In this document: positions 11,926 to 24,365 of the stretch, in pieces
Layout: each line of letters starts with the position of its first letter
Position numbering within the stretch: the first letter of the stretch is position 1
Assembly: GCA_029931535.1 (NCBI GenBank)
Contig: JAQPZY010001670.1
Location: forward strand, 7,192,501 to 7,256,500
Length of the DNA stretch: 64,000 bases
Reading direction: 5' to 3'
Source of the DNA: Margaritifera margaritifera
Lineage: Eukaryota; Mollusca; Bivalvia; Unionida; Margaritiferidae
Position numbers and translations under genes: made by a program
The notes under the pieces: model-generated
What the model was told of the DNA's origin: nothing
Seen by the model: the letters and a program-made list of their open reading frames with translations, nothing else
Databases searched by the model: none

Positions 11926-12850
11926 GCCAGCTTTGGTTTAGTATAGTATAAAACCAGTTGTCGTCAACTTCTTAATAATTGTACCTTATGGCATATAATC
12001 ATTAAAATAAGGAGATATTGACATTCCAAACATTCCTTCAGCTAGTGGAGTTGTTCTAATCCACATCTAATTAGTACTCTGCTGTGAGGAAACCAGACTA
12101 GCTCAAACCTGGTAATTTCTCACTACACTGTAGCAATATCACTGCTACTGCAGTGAGAAACATCTGTCTGCTGGTAGTTTCTCAGGAGGAGATTGTTCAG
12201 ACTTTAAGTTATTCTTGCATAACTTATTTTATCATCTCTAACATAAACATCATCTTCCATCAATAAAATAAATGCTATTTGTAGAAATTAGTCATGCAAA
12301 TTATGAGCACTTAATTTAAAAAAAAAAATCCCATACAAAAATGTATGCACGCTGCTAACTGTAGTGGGTAACTAGACATTGATTAATGGTAACCATCCCC
12401 TAGGTATAATTTTTGCATGCAAATTAGATTGAGTTCCACCCCCAAATATGGACAAGTAACACTCAACTAGCTGTTCACTACATCCCAACTTACAGCTTCA
12501 TCAATAAAAATAGTCCAGCTTGCTGACTCCACTAGGCAGTGGTGAAGCAGCACTCAACTAATGGTCAACTATCGCTCAACTAACATATAGCTAGTGCTCA
12601 ACTAGCTGTTAACTGTAATGGTTCCAAACTTCCATAACCCCACCCCCAATTTAGTGTTATGCTTTAAATTAAACTGTTAGAAAAAAATTCATTTCTGTTG
12701 CATCTGTGACTACTTTCCTCTCTCTTCAATACACAAACACACACTTTGCAGTACTGTCCACATATCCACCTCTGTGGTTTTTCAATGATGCTTTTTCAAT
12801 TTGAAAAATTAAGCCTATTTCAAAAACCTTAAACAGACTATAACAACTGT
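11926..12850. other. No gene seen (intron 1)
   Basis: Unique intronic sequence. It has scattered copies of ctcaactagctg-type strings (12465-12615) and no recognisable coding stretch or RNA gene. Confidence 0.5.
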
Positions 12851-12854
12851 CAGA

Positions 12855-13556
12855 TCACAACATGCCAACTACATTAATAATGTCATATGCATGTCCCTTC
12901 CTTCTCAAGCCACATGCCAACTACATTAATAAAGTCACATGCATGTCCTTTTCATCTCAAGCCACATGCCAACTACATTAATAATGTCACATGCATGTCC
13001 TTTTCATCTCAAGCCACAAGCCAACTACATTAATAATGTCACATGCATGTCCTTTTCATCTCAAGCCACATGCCAGCTACATTAATAATGTCACATGAAT
13101 GTCCCTTTCCTCTCAAGCCACATTCCAATTACATTAATGTCTCATACATGTCCCTTTGATCACAAGCCACATTCCAACTACATTAATAATGTCACATGCA
13201 TGTCCTTTTCCTCTCAAGCCACATGCCAACTACATTAATAATGTCAAATGCATGACCCTTCCTCTCAAGCCACATGCCAACTACATTAATAATGTCACAT
13301 GCATGTCCCTTTTCTCTCAAGCCACATTCCAATTACATTAATGTCGCATGCATGTCCATTTCCTCTCAAACCACATGCCAACTACATTAATAATGGCACA
13401 TGCATGACCCTTTGTTTTCAAGCCACATGCCAACTACATTAATGTCACATGCATGTCCCTTTGCTCTTAAGCCACATGCCAATTACATTAATGTCACATG
13501 TATGACCTTTCCTCTCAAGCCACATGACAACTACATTAATAATGTCACATGCAGGG
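12855..13556. repeat. ~52-bp minisatellite, about 14 copies
   Basis: Consensus aagccacatgccaactacat then taataatgtcacatgcatgt and ccctttcctctc. Shorter units lack the aataatg step. Confidence 0.9.
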
Positions 13557-14800
13557 GGTTGGTCGACATTACTGATTGACATTTGAACAGCCAATGAATG
13601 AAGACCACCTATGGAAAGACTGAGACATCAAGAGTGATTCACAACTGGATACAATTGGAAGAATCAGTCGTCTTTATTTCAATACTATATTTGGACAATA
13701 AAAAAATAATTTCAAAAGTCTTGTATATTCAGTACACATTACTGTTTATAAAAGGATGATCGATTTCTTTTGCAATAAGTTTATGCTTTTAATTTATTCA
13801 AAGAAATATGCACAAACTTACGCACTGACTTGACGAGAAGCACATTTTGCTGAGCTTCCCAAGCAGCATAAATTTATCATTTTGTTCCAAAGGAAAGTAA
13901 TTCTCTGAGATATGGACAATTAAAATCCAAATTGACATCCGCTTCTGCTTAAAAAAAACCCCAAACAAACAAACCTAAAACACAGAATTTACACTGAAAT
14001 GTAAACTGTGTGCTTAGTCCTTAAGCAGTAATAGCACAGTGTTGAGGCTGAATATTCTGACTGCATGTGTACTGTAAGGGACTGACCATTTAATGTATGG
14101 GGCTTAAATGTTTGTTTTTTTTCGACCGGGATATTTTTTGTTCTTTCATCACATGATAAATTCATTTCAAGTGAAATATGGAATGGAATAACGTCTTTTT
14201 ATACTTCAAATCAGAGAAAGACAATTGTTTTCATGCATTTACCCCCCCCCCCACCCCTTAGAAAATTCAATTACCCCTCCCTAATAAAGAATTAACTTAA
14301 GCGGATGCTCCACAGAAATCAAGGCAGTGACCATTGTGAACACTGTTGTAAAATACTGACAAGGGTTTGCATCAAAGGATGATGTCAGTTTCAGCTTGGG
14401 AACAGTGATTTTTTTTTTACACGAAGCCATCTGACTTGGCACGTTGTACTTTACAGCCGCAATTATGATCCAGCCATTAAAAACGGAAGTTTTATAATTG
14501 CTAGTAATTAATCAGAACTCAACTTGTTACCAAAATTAAAAATGTGGAAAATTCTAAAATCTCAGATGTTCAGAGATTTTTAATTTCCAACAAGTTTAGG
14601 GCATTTTGCATGGATGTATTGTCTCCACATGTATCCTTTTTTTTGCTCATTTTTTCTAAGGCAAAAATATAAAAACAAAATATATTCTTAAAATTATTTG
14701 GACATGGATATTAAAGTATGCAGTTTCCCGTTTGTGACTGTTAGAGCCTTTGGTTATTGAGCATGTTTCCGTATGTGGTATATTGCTGTACAGCTAGAGT
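13557..14800. other. No gene seen (intron 1)
   Basis: Unique AT-rich sequence. It holds C runs near 14243-14262 and nothing recognisable as a gene. Confidence 0.5.
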
Positions 14801-14802
14801 TA

Positions 14803-14842
14803 CTGTGGCCGAGTGGATAAAGTATACACACACACACACACA
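14803..14842 (+). repeat. tRNA-Ser/Leu-like box A next to an AC microsatellite
   Basis: The string actgtggccgagtggataaa is a typical D-arm / box A of tRNA-Ser or tRNA-Leu origin. It runs straight into (AC)n at 14827. No box B follows at the expected distance, so this is a truncated SINE head at most. Confidence 0.4.
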
Positions 14843-15520
14843 CTTGGGTGTCTGCTGAGGGGATGTTGCCCCCGCCCCCACCCCTGATTTTTAAAAAATA
14901 ATAAATATACTCCTTTTATTTTGACCGCCCCCCCCCCCCCCCCCCCCCCTGAAAAATTCCTGTGGATGCCCCCCCCCCTTGACTTTGGAGCATGTAGTCT
15001 GGAGTTCCCGTGCACGGGTGGGAAAATTTCTTTCTTTTTTGCTCCATAACACTATAATGTTTAGCATGTTATTACTTTTCTTACCACTACCGAACGTTTC
15101 CAGATTTCAGTTTGTGTATGTCTAGATTTATAATCAGTCACATTTTAATATTTTAATTCTAAAGATTGCCTAAAAATGTCGACATGTCAAGCATAGAAAA
15201 ATTGAAATTTTGGTTAACATTAATAAGCATTTTAGTGTTATTTTTGAAACTCACATTGGTGAAAAACTCTTCAAAACATAAGCAGAATCACGAAAAACTT
15301 TAATGGCAGGAACATCTTTTTGGCTTAGTGTGAATGATGAGGCCGCTAATTAAAGAAAGCTAGCCAATCATGGAATACTTAAACTGTTACTTATGCATGT
15401 ACAAAAAAAAAAAAAAAAAAATAGTTTCTAATGTTAAGTGCAACTGATTTTGACGACTTTTACAGTAGTGATTTGGATTCCATATTTTATGAGAGAGAGA
15501 GAGAGAGTGAGAGAGAGAGA
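14843..15520. repeat. Simple-sequence cluster: poly-C, poly-A, GA
   Basis: A C tract of about 25 bases lies at 14926-14949 and a second at 14970-14979. A poly-A run lies at about 15402-15421. A GAGA tract lies at 15491-15522. The rest is unique AT-rich sequence without a gene. Confidence 0.75.
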
Positions 15521-15522
15521 GA

Positions 15523-17160
15523 GGAAACTTTACTAAGAAGAGTTAATGATCTAGAAATATTCATCTCATTTTTCTGTATTATGCATAGTATGCAATAGGA
15601 AAATGAACAGAAAAAGAACCAGTTAAACATTAATTTCATCTGATGCTCAAGTTTACTTGGTGATATAAATATACAGTAGTTACATACAGAAAATGGGCAT
15701 ATGTTTATCCTGGTTCAGGCAAACTTTGAGATTTTGCATAGGTGGGTTACTTATAATTTCTGTTGGTAAATTTTAAAAGGCAGGAATTAATTTTGATACA
15801 AGGTAGTTTTACAGAAAGGGAGCCAAATGATCGAGTGCTGTAGGTCTTGTTGTTAATAACAAATGGTCGAATTACATCTTTGTAAGTAGTTTGGAGCAAA
15901 ACCATTGTCAATTTTAAACAACTAATGTGACTGACAAGGAATGGAAGAAAATAAACTGATCAATGTAAAAATTTGATACTAGCTGTATTGATTAGTTCAA
16001 TAGTTTTTCTTTGTATCACTGATTTTTCTTTTACAAGAATCAAACATTGGAATAGCCTGTGGTTGTACAGTATGAATCACTTATCCCCGAGTAAACTGTT
16101 TATTGTCAACTCAACGGCAAAGACAACAAACCAGCGGAAGCGCTGTTTGTTGTACTTTTAGGTTATCAGTTCGCACATGAAATTATAAACACGTCAATAT
16201 CAAAGAAAACAAGATGTGTTGATGGTTTCTCTTGTGCTAGGTTATTGGTTTGAGCATGAGCACTTCTCTTCGAAAACTGCATGTGTCAACTACATGTATC
16301 TAGGATGACTTTTGTGACCATTTGTGATTTTTTAAAAACCACTACTTTGGTAATTAATGCAGAATAGTACAATTTAAAATAAAATAACGATGTGAAATCT
16401 TAATAATGTTTTATTTAAGCGATTGGATGTCAGAAGAAATCGTACAATATGTGAATGAGAACTCATGCATGGAGTAACCATTGGAACGATTTTGTTTCAC
16501 TTCAGTCAGGTATAACTTCAGCTTTGTTATTAATTTGTTGAATGTTTATCGTTCTTTTCATTGCAAGGAGTACAATATCATCTCACTTTCATATGATCAT
16601 TAAAAATTGTATTGCATAAACTGAAAAAGAAATAAGGATATGAATGCATGTTTAGACTCCGATAACATAGTACTGAATAAAAAAAATTAGATTCATTGCG
16701 CAAAATATAGTATTAATACAGTTTGCGAGGCACTGTCAATACGTTATTATCATCTAAAATTTGATTTGGCACATTGTATCATACATTATCTTCGTTAGAA
16801 CAAGGAAATATTTATAATTAACTGAATGACTACGTTTTTTTTTTTCTGTCTCAAAAGCAAATTGCTCCCCAATGGGATACGATGTAGATAAATCGGTGCC
16901 CCCCCCCCTCGCTCTCTCCCTTTATCTCAACCTTTGCTTGCAGGGGTCATAAACAGTAAACCACACCCATATTATCGAGACCACATCCACTCTGTGGTGG
17001 TGATCGGATGCGACTCCGCAAGAAAGTGTGGTGTGCAGGGCTATTCAGCACAAGACGCCATGGCAACTCTGTAAGGACGCACAGAGTGATGGTGGAGGTT
17101 TTTTTTCTTAATCCTCTCCACTCTCTCCACCCCCACCACGAAGGGTGGGGTTCCAAAAAA
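15523..17160. other. No gene seen (intron 1)
   Basis: AT-rich intronic sequence. From about 16860 the base composition becomes GC-richer, with a C run at 16901-16908. I could not assign 16950-17160 to any family. Confidence 0.45.
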
Positions 17161-17161
17161 T

Positions 17162-17465
17162 TATGAGAGCTGTACTGTAGTTGAGATGCGATATAAAAGT
17201 AAGCAGATAGTTGAGATGCCATATAAGAGAGTATGGAGATAGTTGAGATGCGATATAAGAGTAAGCAGATAGTTGAGATGCCATGAGAGTATGCAGACAG
17301 TTGAGATGCCATATAAGAGAGTATGCAGATAGTTGAGATGCGATATAGGAGGAAGCAGATAGTTGAGATGCCATATAAGAGAGTATGCAGATAGTTGAGA
17401 TGCGATATAGGAGGAAGCAGATAGTTGAGATGCCATATAAGAGAGTATGCAGATAGTTGAGAGAA
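17162..17465. repeat. 62-bp dimeric minisatellite
   Basis: Alternating units agttgagatgccatataaga gagtatgcagat (32 bp) and agttgagatgcgatatagga ggaagcagat (30 bp), about five dimers. Long open frames on the minus strand here reflect the repeat. The array lies about 330 bp downstream of the exon 1 donor of MFSD13A, inside intron 1. Confidence 0.9.
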
Positions 17466-17792
17466 ACTAACAGAGAAATTCTTGCAGTTAGCCAAAAGCT
17501 CCCAACTTGTTTCACTCAACTTTTTGTAAGCAACTTGTTAATAGGTGGGTAGCTGCTAACTGTTCTTTTTTGTGTGAACTTAACAGTAATTTCTGCATGT
17601 TAGACAATATTTCAATTGGTATGTTATATACAAATAAAACAATACAGTCTGTCAATTTTTCTTATAAATGGAAACATTTCTGTTAGGTTTGTCATCTTAT
17701 GAACCAAGAGAGAAAAATGATTTATTGAATGTGACTAATTAATCATCAGGATTCCATGACAATGCAAAATATGCTGCAGAAAGGTACATTAC

Positions 17793-18695
17793 CTGAGAAA
17801 TAATACTTAGGGATCCATAAAAACTTTTACGATAAGATGCAGGAATGTAATCTTCTGAGAGCAGTTCATCACCAATCACAGACATGAAACTGTTAAGGAG
17901 TGCTCGATGAAATTCTTGGAAAAAATTGGTGATCACAAATGCCAGAAAGTTCCTGTTAGTGAAAATCTGACATATGGTGTGCAGAAAAGGAATATTTGAC
18001 CTGGCTTCCTCCTTGCTCTGGCAGAGATCAGATGTTGATTCATTATCCTGTCTTTGTAGATCATACTCTGTATGGGCATTTTTACCTGTAATAGTGAACA
18101 GTAGAAAACTGCATAAAGCAAGCACAACAGCTGTCACTTGAAATGCTTTAAAGTCTTTCAAATTGTCTGAGGTGAATTCTAAAATGAATACGCTGGAGGA
18201 TCCAACCAGATTCCCAAGTTGAGTGTATCGAATCATTCTCAATCTGATATTATTATCTAGAGATATTTCTGTTAAAAGACAACAGTAAGCAAGTCCAACA
18301 TAAGTAAACATCAGATCCCAGCAGTACAGGGTGACAATCAAGTGTAACCCCACAACCCAGGCAGGGCCTCCTGTATATCCCCATGGAAACCAAGGAATTA
18401 AGAAGGCCACAGCAAGAAAGGGACCTGAGTAAAGGACACTCTCTCTCCTGGTCCTTGTGAACTTGTAGTTAGTGCTGTCCTGTATGTAGGCAAAAAGAGG
18501 GTCATTGATGGCATTCCAGACTAGATAGAGAACCTGAGCTAGCTGGAACCATCCCTCCTCTATTTTGTAAAGGTTCAAGAACACCTTTACATAGTAGAAA
18601 TGAAATGATGAGCTGATAATACCGAAAGCCATGGAAGTTGATGCCAGAGCCAGGATTCTCCTGGTCAGCGAGGACTGGCTGACACTGCCCTGCAT
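17793..18695 (-). CDS. MFSD13A: MFSD13A/TMEM180 exon 1 (301 codons)
   Basis: This is the first coding exon of a multi-pass membrane protein of the major-facilitator type. It matches TMEM180/MFSD13A, an orphan transporter-like protein. The ATG is the complement of 18693-18695. The exon is 903 bp and ends ...SIISQ at donor CAG/GTAATG (complement of 17791-17795), phase 0. Diagnostic segments are FYYVKVFLNLYKIEEGWFQ (residues ~33-51), YLVWNAINDPLFAYIQD, PFLAVAFLIPWFPWGY and NRNFLAFVITNFFQEFHRAL near residues 247-266. All align with the human protein in order. About seven or eight hydrophobic helices are visible. A charged loop near residues 205-235 corresponds to the family's central cytoplasmic loop. 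Human TMEM180 is about 517 residues, so some 40 percent remains for later exons. The frame runs 17 codons into the intron before stopping. Confidence 0.9.
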
Positions 18696-19200
18696 CCTAG
18701 GATTCTGCTAGTAACAATTGTCTTGTCCTGTCCTGTGTCACTGCAGCTTGTTGACAATCATTTTGTACATTACTTCAAAGACAATGGTTGGTTCTGAAAT
18801 ACAAATTTATATCTTGTCAAATTGGACTCATTTACGCTTTAACAATACTACTAATATATTAATATTTTACTTAATATGTGACATTTTGAAAGTAATGAGC
18901 CTGCTCAATCAATGACGAATTTTCAATTTTGTAGGTTTTGTGATATGAAATAAAAATGCCAACTGACTGGAATGGATGAACTTGTTGTACATGGAAACGC
19001 ATGTTTATTTCCATTATTTAGTAAGATCTGACAGTCTGCAAGACGAGCCTGTAAATATATACATTTGAAAATATATAAAAATACAAAGTATCAAACCTTT
19101 AAAAGCAAACAACAAACCAACAAGATTCACAAATATAATAATGCCAAAATATCTATCGGATAAGGGTGTTTTTAGTATTAAGATGATACAAAACCAATTA
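18696..19200 (-). other. 5' flank of MFSD13A; no motif confirmed
   Basis: Sequence upstream of the start codon on the minus strand. The string agctgcag before TGACACAGG (about 18737-18755) could be an acceptor for a 5'-untranslated exon. No TATA box or clear core promoter was recognised. Confidence 0.35.
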
Positions 19201-19202
19201 GA

Positions 19203-19425
19203 ACTCAATGATCTACAATATTAAGATGATACAAAACCCATTAGAACTCAATGATCTACAATATTAAGATCATAAAAAAACAATTAGAACTCACTGAAGA
19301 TGATACAAACCCATTAGAACTCACTGATCTGCAATATTAAGATGATACAAACCCATTAGAACTCAATGATCTACAATATTAAGATGATACTAAACCCATT
19401 AGAACTCAATGATCTACAATATGAA
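19203..19425. repeat. ~43-bp tandem repeat, about 5 copies
   Basis: Units read aatattaagatgatacaaaa then cccattagaactcaatgatc tac. Copies vary in length by a few bases. Confidence 0.85.
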
Positions 19426-19508
19426 GTTTAAAAAAATTGTTTTAGAAACCATCAGGCTGAATAAAAATCTCATGAAAATATTTTTAATTGCAGATATATA
19501 CATAAAAA

Positions 19509-19761
19509 GAATATTATCATACAGGTTAGAGAATTTTCAACCCTACTGAGAACTGAACCTGGGTCCACAGTTATGGCACCCATCACCTTGACTTCATGCA
19601 CCAACCCCCATGCCCTCTTGCCTTGGTGCACATCCCCCTAGTAAAGTGGGTATGGGGGTTAGTGTGTGCAGGCAAGGTGATGGGTGCTGTAACCCACAGA
19701 CCAGGGTTCGATTCTCAGTACGGGGCAAATTAAAAATTCTCTAACCTGTATGATAATATTC
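19509..19761. mobile_element. Foldback element with tRNA-like arms, 253 bp
   Basis: The outer arms gaatattatcatacaggtta and its complement taacctgtatgataatattc are near-perfect inverted repeats extending over roughly 100 bases each. Both arms contain a box-B-like string: gggttcgattctcagta on plus near 19705, and ggttcagttctcagtag on minus near 19555. The structure suggests two tRNA-derived units arranged tail to tail, or a foldback MITE that captured one. No target duplication was identified. Confidence 0.6.
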
Positions 19762-19837
19762 TTTCTCCATAAGTAATTTCACTTCATATTATCATGCATC
19801 CTCCAGTAGGATCCAGGGATAACCCTTTTTGCTCTGT

Positions 19838-19840
19838 GCA

Positions 19841-19879
<39 letters not shown>

Positions 19880-19880
19880 G
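19838..19880. repeat. (AT)n(AC)n microsatellite
   Basis: An AT run passes into ACAC. It lies just before the left edge of dispersed element copy A. Confidence 0.9.
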
Positions 19881-20430
19881 GGCTCTCAGGGATCCAAGCT
19901 GCTGGGTTCAATATGTGTGGAATTCCCCGGGATGCTCCCCCTTTTTATATTTTGGTCAGCTATGACCAATCTGCAGAATAGCTAAAGGCTAGACTTAAGT
20001 AAACAAGCACGAAGCCATTGTGACTAATTAACAGTTAATCCTTATCACTGTAATTATCTTGTGAAAAGGACTGCCCATCTGAAGGCAACTATGACATGCT
20101 TCAAAGAAAGTGTGTATGCAAGCACCTATGATTGTTCGGCAAATAAAAACGATGCCCTATTTTGTTGTAATGGTTTTTAAGTTGAATTGGTTATGACATG
20201 AATCATGAGATTTAAGTCATGAAAGTAATCGAAGTTTTCTCAGAGTTTGATTTGACAATATTGTCAAATCATTGATATAACAGCTGCTATGTTTGTGTGA
20301 TTTGTACTAGGGCACTACAGTATCAGTAGAGACTTTTAAAAAGAGTGCAGAAAAGTATGTCGCCTTGTAAAAATGAGTTGGCAAAATCTGTTTTCATTTT
20401 TTGGGAAGTGAACTTGTGATAAAAATGACA
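19876..20430 (+). mobile_element. Dispersed element, copy A (no long coding part)
   Basis: The plus strand here matches the minus strand of 37130-37725 in one continuous order. Shared strings include gctctcaggga, ttggtcagc, agctaaaggctagactta, gtgactaattaacagttaat, gacaatattgtcaaatca, ctagggcactaca and gagtgcagaaaagta. Similarity fades near 20430, just before the coding part carried by copy B. The remnant of the open frame starts atgaaagtaatc (20218) and is broken after 18 codons. Confidence 0.75.
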
Positions 20431-21056
20431 CTAATGCCAACATATGGCAGAAAATATAGGCGAAAGTTCCTTTTGACTGGTGATATTTGAGTATCAGTAC
20501 CTAAAGGTTGAGTGAATTCATCTTGACAACAATTCACATCTGTAGCCTCAAGCTATTTAGGTACCGTACATGTACCAAGATTAATTAATCTTTTCTGTAG
20601 AGCCCATGTTATATCCCACCTTTATTTATTTAAGGCCAACTCTTAAGGCATTTAACACTGTTTACAAATTAACATATTTATTTTGAATTAGTTTTTTGCA
20701 CATACGCTGCTTGGTATATTTTTTCATTCCTTCTTTGTTTCATTAATGATGGTAGTTTACGTTTATATATACAGTACAGTGTAATGTCAGGTGTTTACTT
20801 CTGTAAGTTTCTTTGGTATGAATCCAGATGCTATTTTACTTGCAGAGAAAACTTCACAGCATTGTAAATGATCATTCTGGGATTGAAACAAAATTTTGAT
20901 GAACTTATTGTTGTGGTTTATTTTTTGCTTTTAGTATTCTTGTGGGGGGGATTTTTCTTTTATAAATTTACATGTATAATGTTTAAACTTAACATTCTAT
21001 TTACTGAAAAATGTTTTTGTTAGTGTAATATTATAATTGGCTATGAATTCAATCCT

Positions 21057-21097
<41 letters not shown>

Positions 21098-21430
21098 TTG
21101 CACATAGCATTCGGTATTATTTATGATACTTTAGGTCAAGCTGTTTCTCTGATGGTTTTACATTTAACCTTGTAGCCCCTGTAACATTACCTGATGGTTT
21201 ACATTCGACCTTGGTACCCTTGTAACGACTTTGATAGCCCCTGTAACATTAACTGTTGAAGACATGTATGCAATCTGTAGTATTTTGTCTTTATTTTGCA
21301 TTAAATAAACTCTCATGGAAGCTGAGACAGTATGTTAGGTATACTAAAAACTCCACTGCCAGATATTGTCAAAACCCCTTTACCATATTTGACCTTTGTT
21401 TTACACTAGATAAGAAATAATTTTTTCATC
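20431..21430. other. No gene seen; (AC)n at 21057-21098
   Basis: AT-rich sequence with a run of about 20 AC units. There is also a short duplication around 21150-21250 (cctgatggttttacattta, ccttgtagcccctgtaacat). No gene or RNA was recognised. Confidence 0.5.
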
Positions 21431-22070
21431 TACAGCGAATCCAAGCTTCATGAAAACCTAATCAACATAATTAATGTCTGACCATGGCAACACAATTGGG
21501 TCAGCTGCCTCTGTGTCCTTCAGAAAGGCACCTAGCTCCCATTTCCACAACATGATATATACAATAGTGTGTTAAAAGCAACAAATTTATATTTTGCTGT
21601 CATTTAACATCATAATGTACACCTGCTTTCCATATTTCCTTTCATCTAACTGAACAATTATTAACCAATATTTAACAATCATAAAATACACTGCAGTGAT
21701 GCATTAAGTTCCACCAACTTTACCATATATAAAACCATTTTGTGACAATGTTTTATACCAAGTAATTCTTCTAAAAAACTGCAATTGTAACCTTTTAATT
21801 GAGATAGCCTGTGCAATCCACATACTTCTGCTTCATGCAGGTTAATAATGGAGTGACAAGTTTATCAAATAGATCCAAAACATTACTAACTTCAACAATT
21901 ACAACTTTATCTGGTATTAACTTATAAACTGCCTTTTGACCTTGATCGGAGAGCTTACAGAGCTTCAGAATACGAGTCACCCGATGTAAAAACATTTGTC
22001 AACAATCTCCAGCTCTTTACTATCAAAGAAAAACTTGTAACTCTGCCACCTTTCCTAAATATCATAACTT
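21430..22070 (-). pseudogene. Non-LTR retrotransposon reverse-transcriptase C-terminal relic
   Basis: Read on the minus strand in shifting frames, the order of motifs follows the C-terminal part of a LINE reverse transcriptase. It runs TKVMIFRKGGRV (about 22060), KELEIVDKCFYIG, SNVLDLFDKLVTPLL (about 21870), QNGFIYGKVGG (about 21710) and IVKYWLIIVQLDERKYGKQ (about 21640). These are the family's K-T-K-I-M thumb segment, the L-E-V-V-x-K-F-x-Y-L-G block and the L-F-D-K-L-V-x-P-I-L segment. At least four frame changes and several stops are needed, so it is inactive. The catalytic YxDD part would lie upstream and is not present. The clade was not determined. Confidence 0.72.
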
Positions 22071-22235
22071 TGGTCTTTTATGTATTTACTGATAATTTCC
22101 ATCTATCACAATACAGTTGTAAATTATCCTTTTTTTCAAATCACTCACAGTTCAAAAAAATTCAATATCATCTGTATCCATCAATAAAAACAAATGCATC
22201 ATACTATTATTTATTCCTTGAACACCATTTTGGTC

Positions 22236-24365
22236 AAATTCATCTTCTAGATCATTCACACACTGGTATGACTAAAAGCCATCTTCCAGATCATTCACAT
22301 ACTAGTATGACTAAAAGCCATCTTCCAGATCATTCACATACTAGTATGACTAAAAGCCATCTTCCAGATCATTCACATACTAATATGACTAAAAGCCATC
22401 TTCCAGATCATTCACATACTAGTATGACTGAAAGCCATCTTCCAGATAATTCACATACTGGTATGACTAAAAGCCATCTTCCAGATCATTCACATACTGG
22501 TATGACTAAAAGCCATCTTCCAGATTATTCACATACTGGTAAGACTTAAGCCATATTCCAGATTATTTACATACTGGTATGATTAAAAGCCATCTTTCAG
22601 GTTATTCACATACTGGTATGACTAAAAGCCATCTTTCAGGTCATTTACATACTGGTATGACTAAAAGCCATATTCCAGATTATTCACAAACTGGTATGAC
22701 TAAAAGCCATCGTCCAGATCATTCACATACTAGTAAGACTATAGCCATATTCCAGATTATTCATATACTGGTATGGCTAAAGCCATATTCCAGATTATTC
22801 ACATACTGGTATGGCTAAAGCCATATTCCAGATTATTCATATACTGGTATGGCTAAAGCCATATTCCAGATTATTCAGATACTGGCAAGACTAAAGCCAT
22901 ATTCCAGATTATTCACATACTGGCAAGACTAAAGCCATATTCCAGATTATTCACATACTGGCAAGACTAAAGCCATATTCCAGATTATTCACATACTGGC
23001 AAGACTAAAGCCATATTCCAGATTATTCACATACTGGCAAGACTAAAGTCATATTCCAGATTATTCACATACTGGCAAGACTAACACCATATTCCAGATT
23101 ATTCACATACTGGTATGGCTAAAGCCATATTCCAGATTATTCATATACTGGTATGACTAAAAGCCATCTTCCAGATCATTCACATACTGGTAAGACTGAG
23201 GCCATTTTCCAGATTATTCATATACTGGTATGGCTAAAAGTCATCTTCCAGATCATTCACATACTGGTAAGACTAAAGCCATATTCCAGATTATTCATAT
23301 ACTGGTATGGCTAAAAGTCATCTTCCAGATCATCCACATACTGGTAAGACTTAAGCCATATTCCAGATTATTTACATACTGGTATGACTAAAAGCCATCT
23401 TTCAGGTTATTCACATACTGGTATGACTAAAAGCCATCTTTCAGGTTATTTACATACTGGTATGACTAAAAGCCATATTCCAGATCATTCACATACTGGT
23501 ATGACTAAAGCCATCGTCCAGATCATTCATATACTGGTATGACTAAAAACCATATTCCAGATTATTCATATACTGGTATGGCTAAAAGCCATCTTTCAGA
23601 CCATTCACATACTGGTAAGACTTAAGCCATATTCCAGATTATTTACATACTGGTATGACTAAATGTCATCTTTCAGGTTATTCACATACTGGTATGACTA
23701 AAAGCCATCTTCCAGGTCATTCACATACTAGACATTTAAATAATCCTAGCTAGATTGTAATTGTGCCAAGTAAATACTTTCGAAGACAGGAAGTGGGGTA
23801 CGATTCATAATGAACTTGCAACAGACTATAAAAGCCATCTTCCAGATCATTCACATACTAGTAAGACTAAAGCCATATTCCAGATTATTCAAATACTGGC
23901 ATGGCTAAAAGTCATCTTCTAGATCATTCACATACTGGCAAGACTAAAGCCATATTCCAGATTATTCACATACTGGTAAGACTAAAGCCATATTCCAGAT
24001 TATTCATATACTGGTAAGACTAAAGCCATATTCCAGATTATTCATATACTGGTATGGCTAAAAGTCATCTTCCAGATTATTCATATACTGGTATGACTAA
24101 AAGCCATCTTCCAGATCATTCACATACTGGTAAGACTAAAGCCATATTCCAGATTATTCATATACTGGTATTAATAAAAGCCATCTTTCAGGTTATTCAC
24201 ATACTGGTATGACTAAAAGCCATCATCCAGGTCATTCACATACTAGTCATTTGCATACTAGTATGACTAAAAGCCATCTTACAAGTCATCACACACTGGT
24301 ATGACTAAAAGTCATCTTCCAGGTCATTCACACACTGGTATGACTAAAAGTCATATTTTATTGCA
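22236..24365. repeat. 39-bp minisatellite, about 54 copies
   Basis: Consensus attcacatactggtatgact aaaagccatcttccagatc, 39 bp or 13 codons. Because the unit is a multiple of three, a long frame (from 22070, 159 codons) stays open through the first part, with a 13-residue repeat. This is a repeat by-product. A 38-bp subfamily (ggcaagactaaagccatattcc) dominates 22860-23100. Unique sequence interrupts the array at about 23730-23830. Confidence 0.93.

Noticed and set aside
16947..17519. 190-codon minus-strand frame
   Set aside because: Two thirds of it is the 62-bp dimeric minisatellite in MFSD13A intron 1. Other frames are open too, and no domain is present.
22070..22549. 159-codon frame with 13-residue repeats
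   Set aside because: It exists because the 39-bp minisatellite unit is a multiple of three. The frame ends when the unit length shifts, and there is no gene-like start context.
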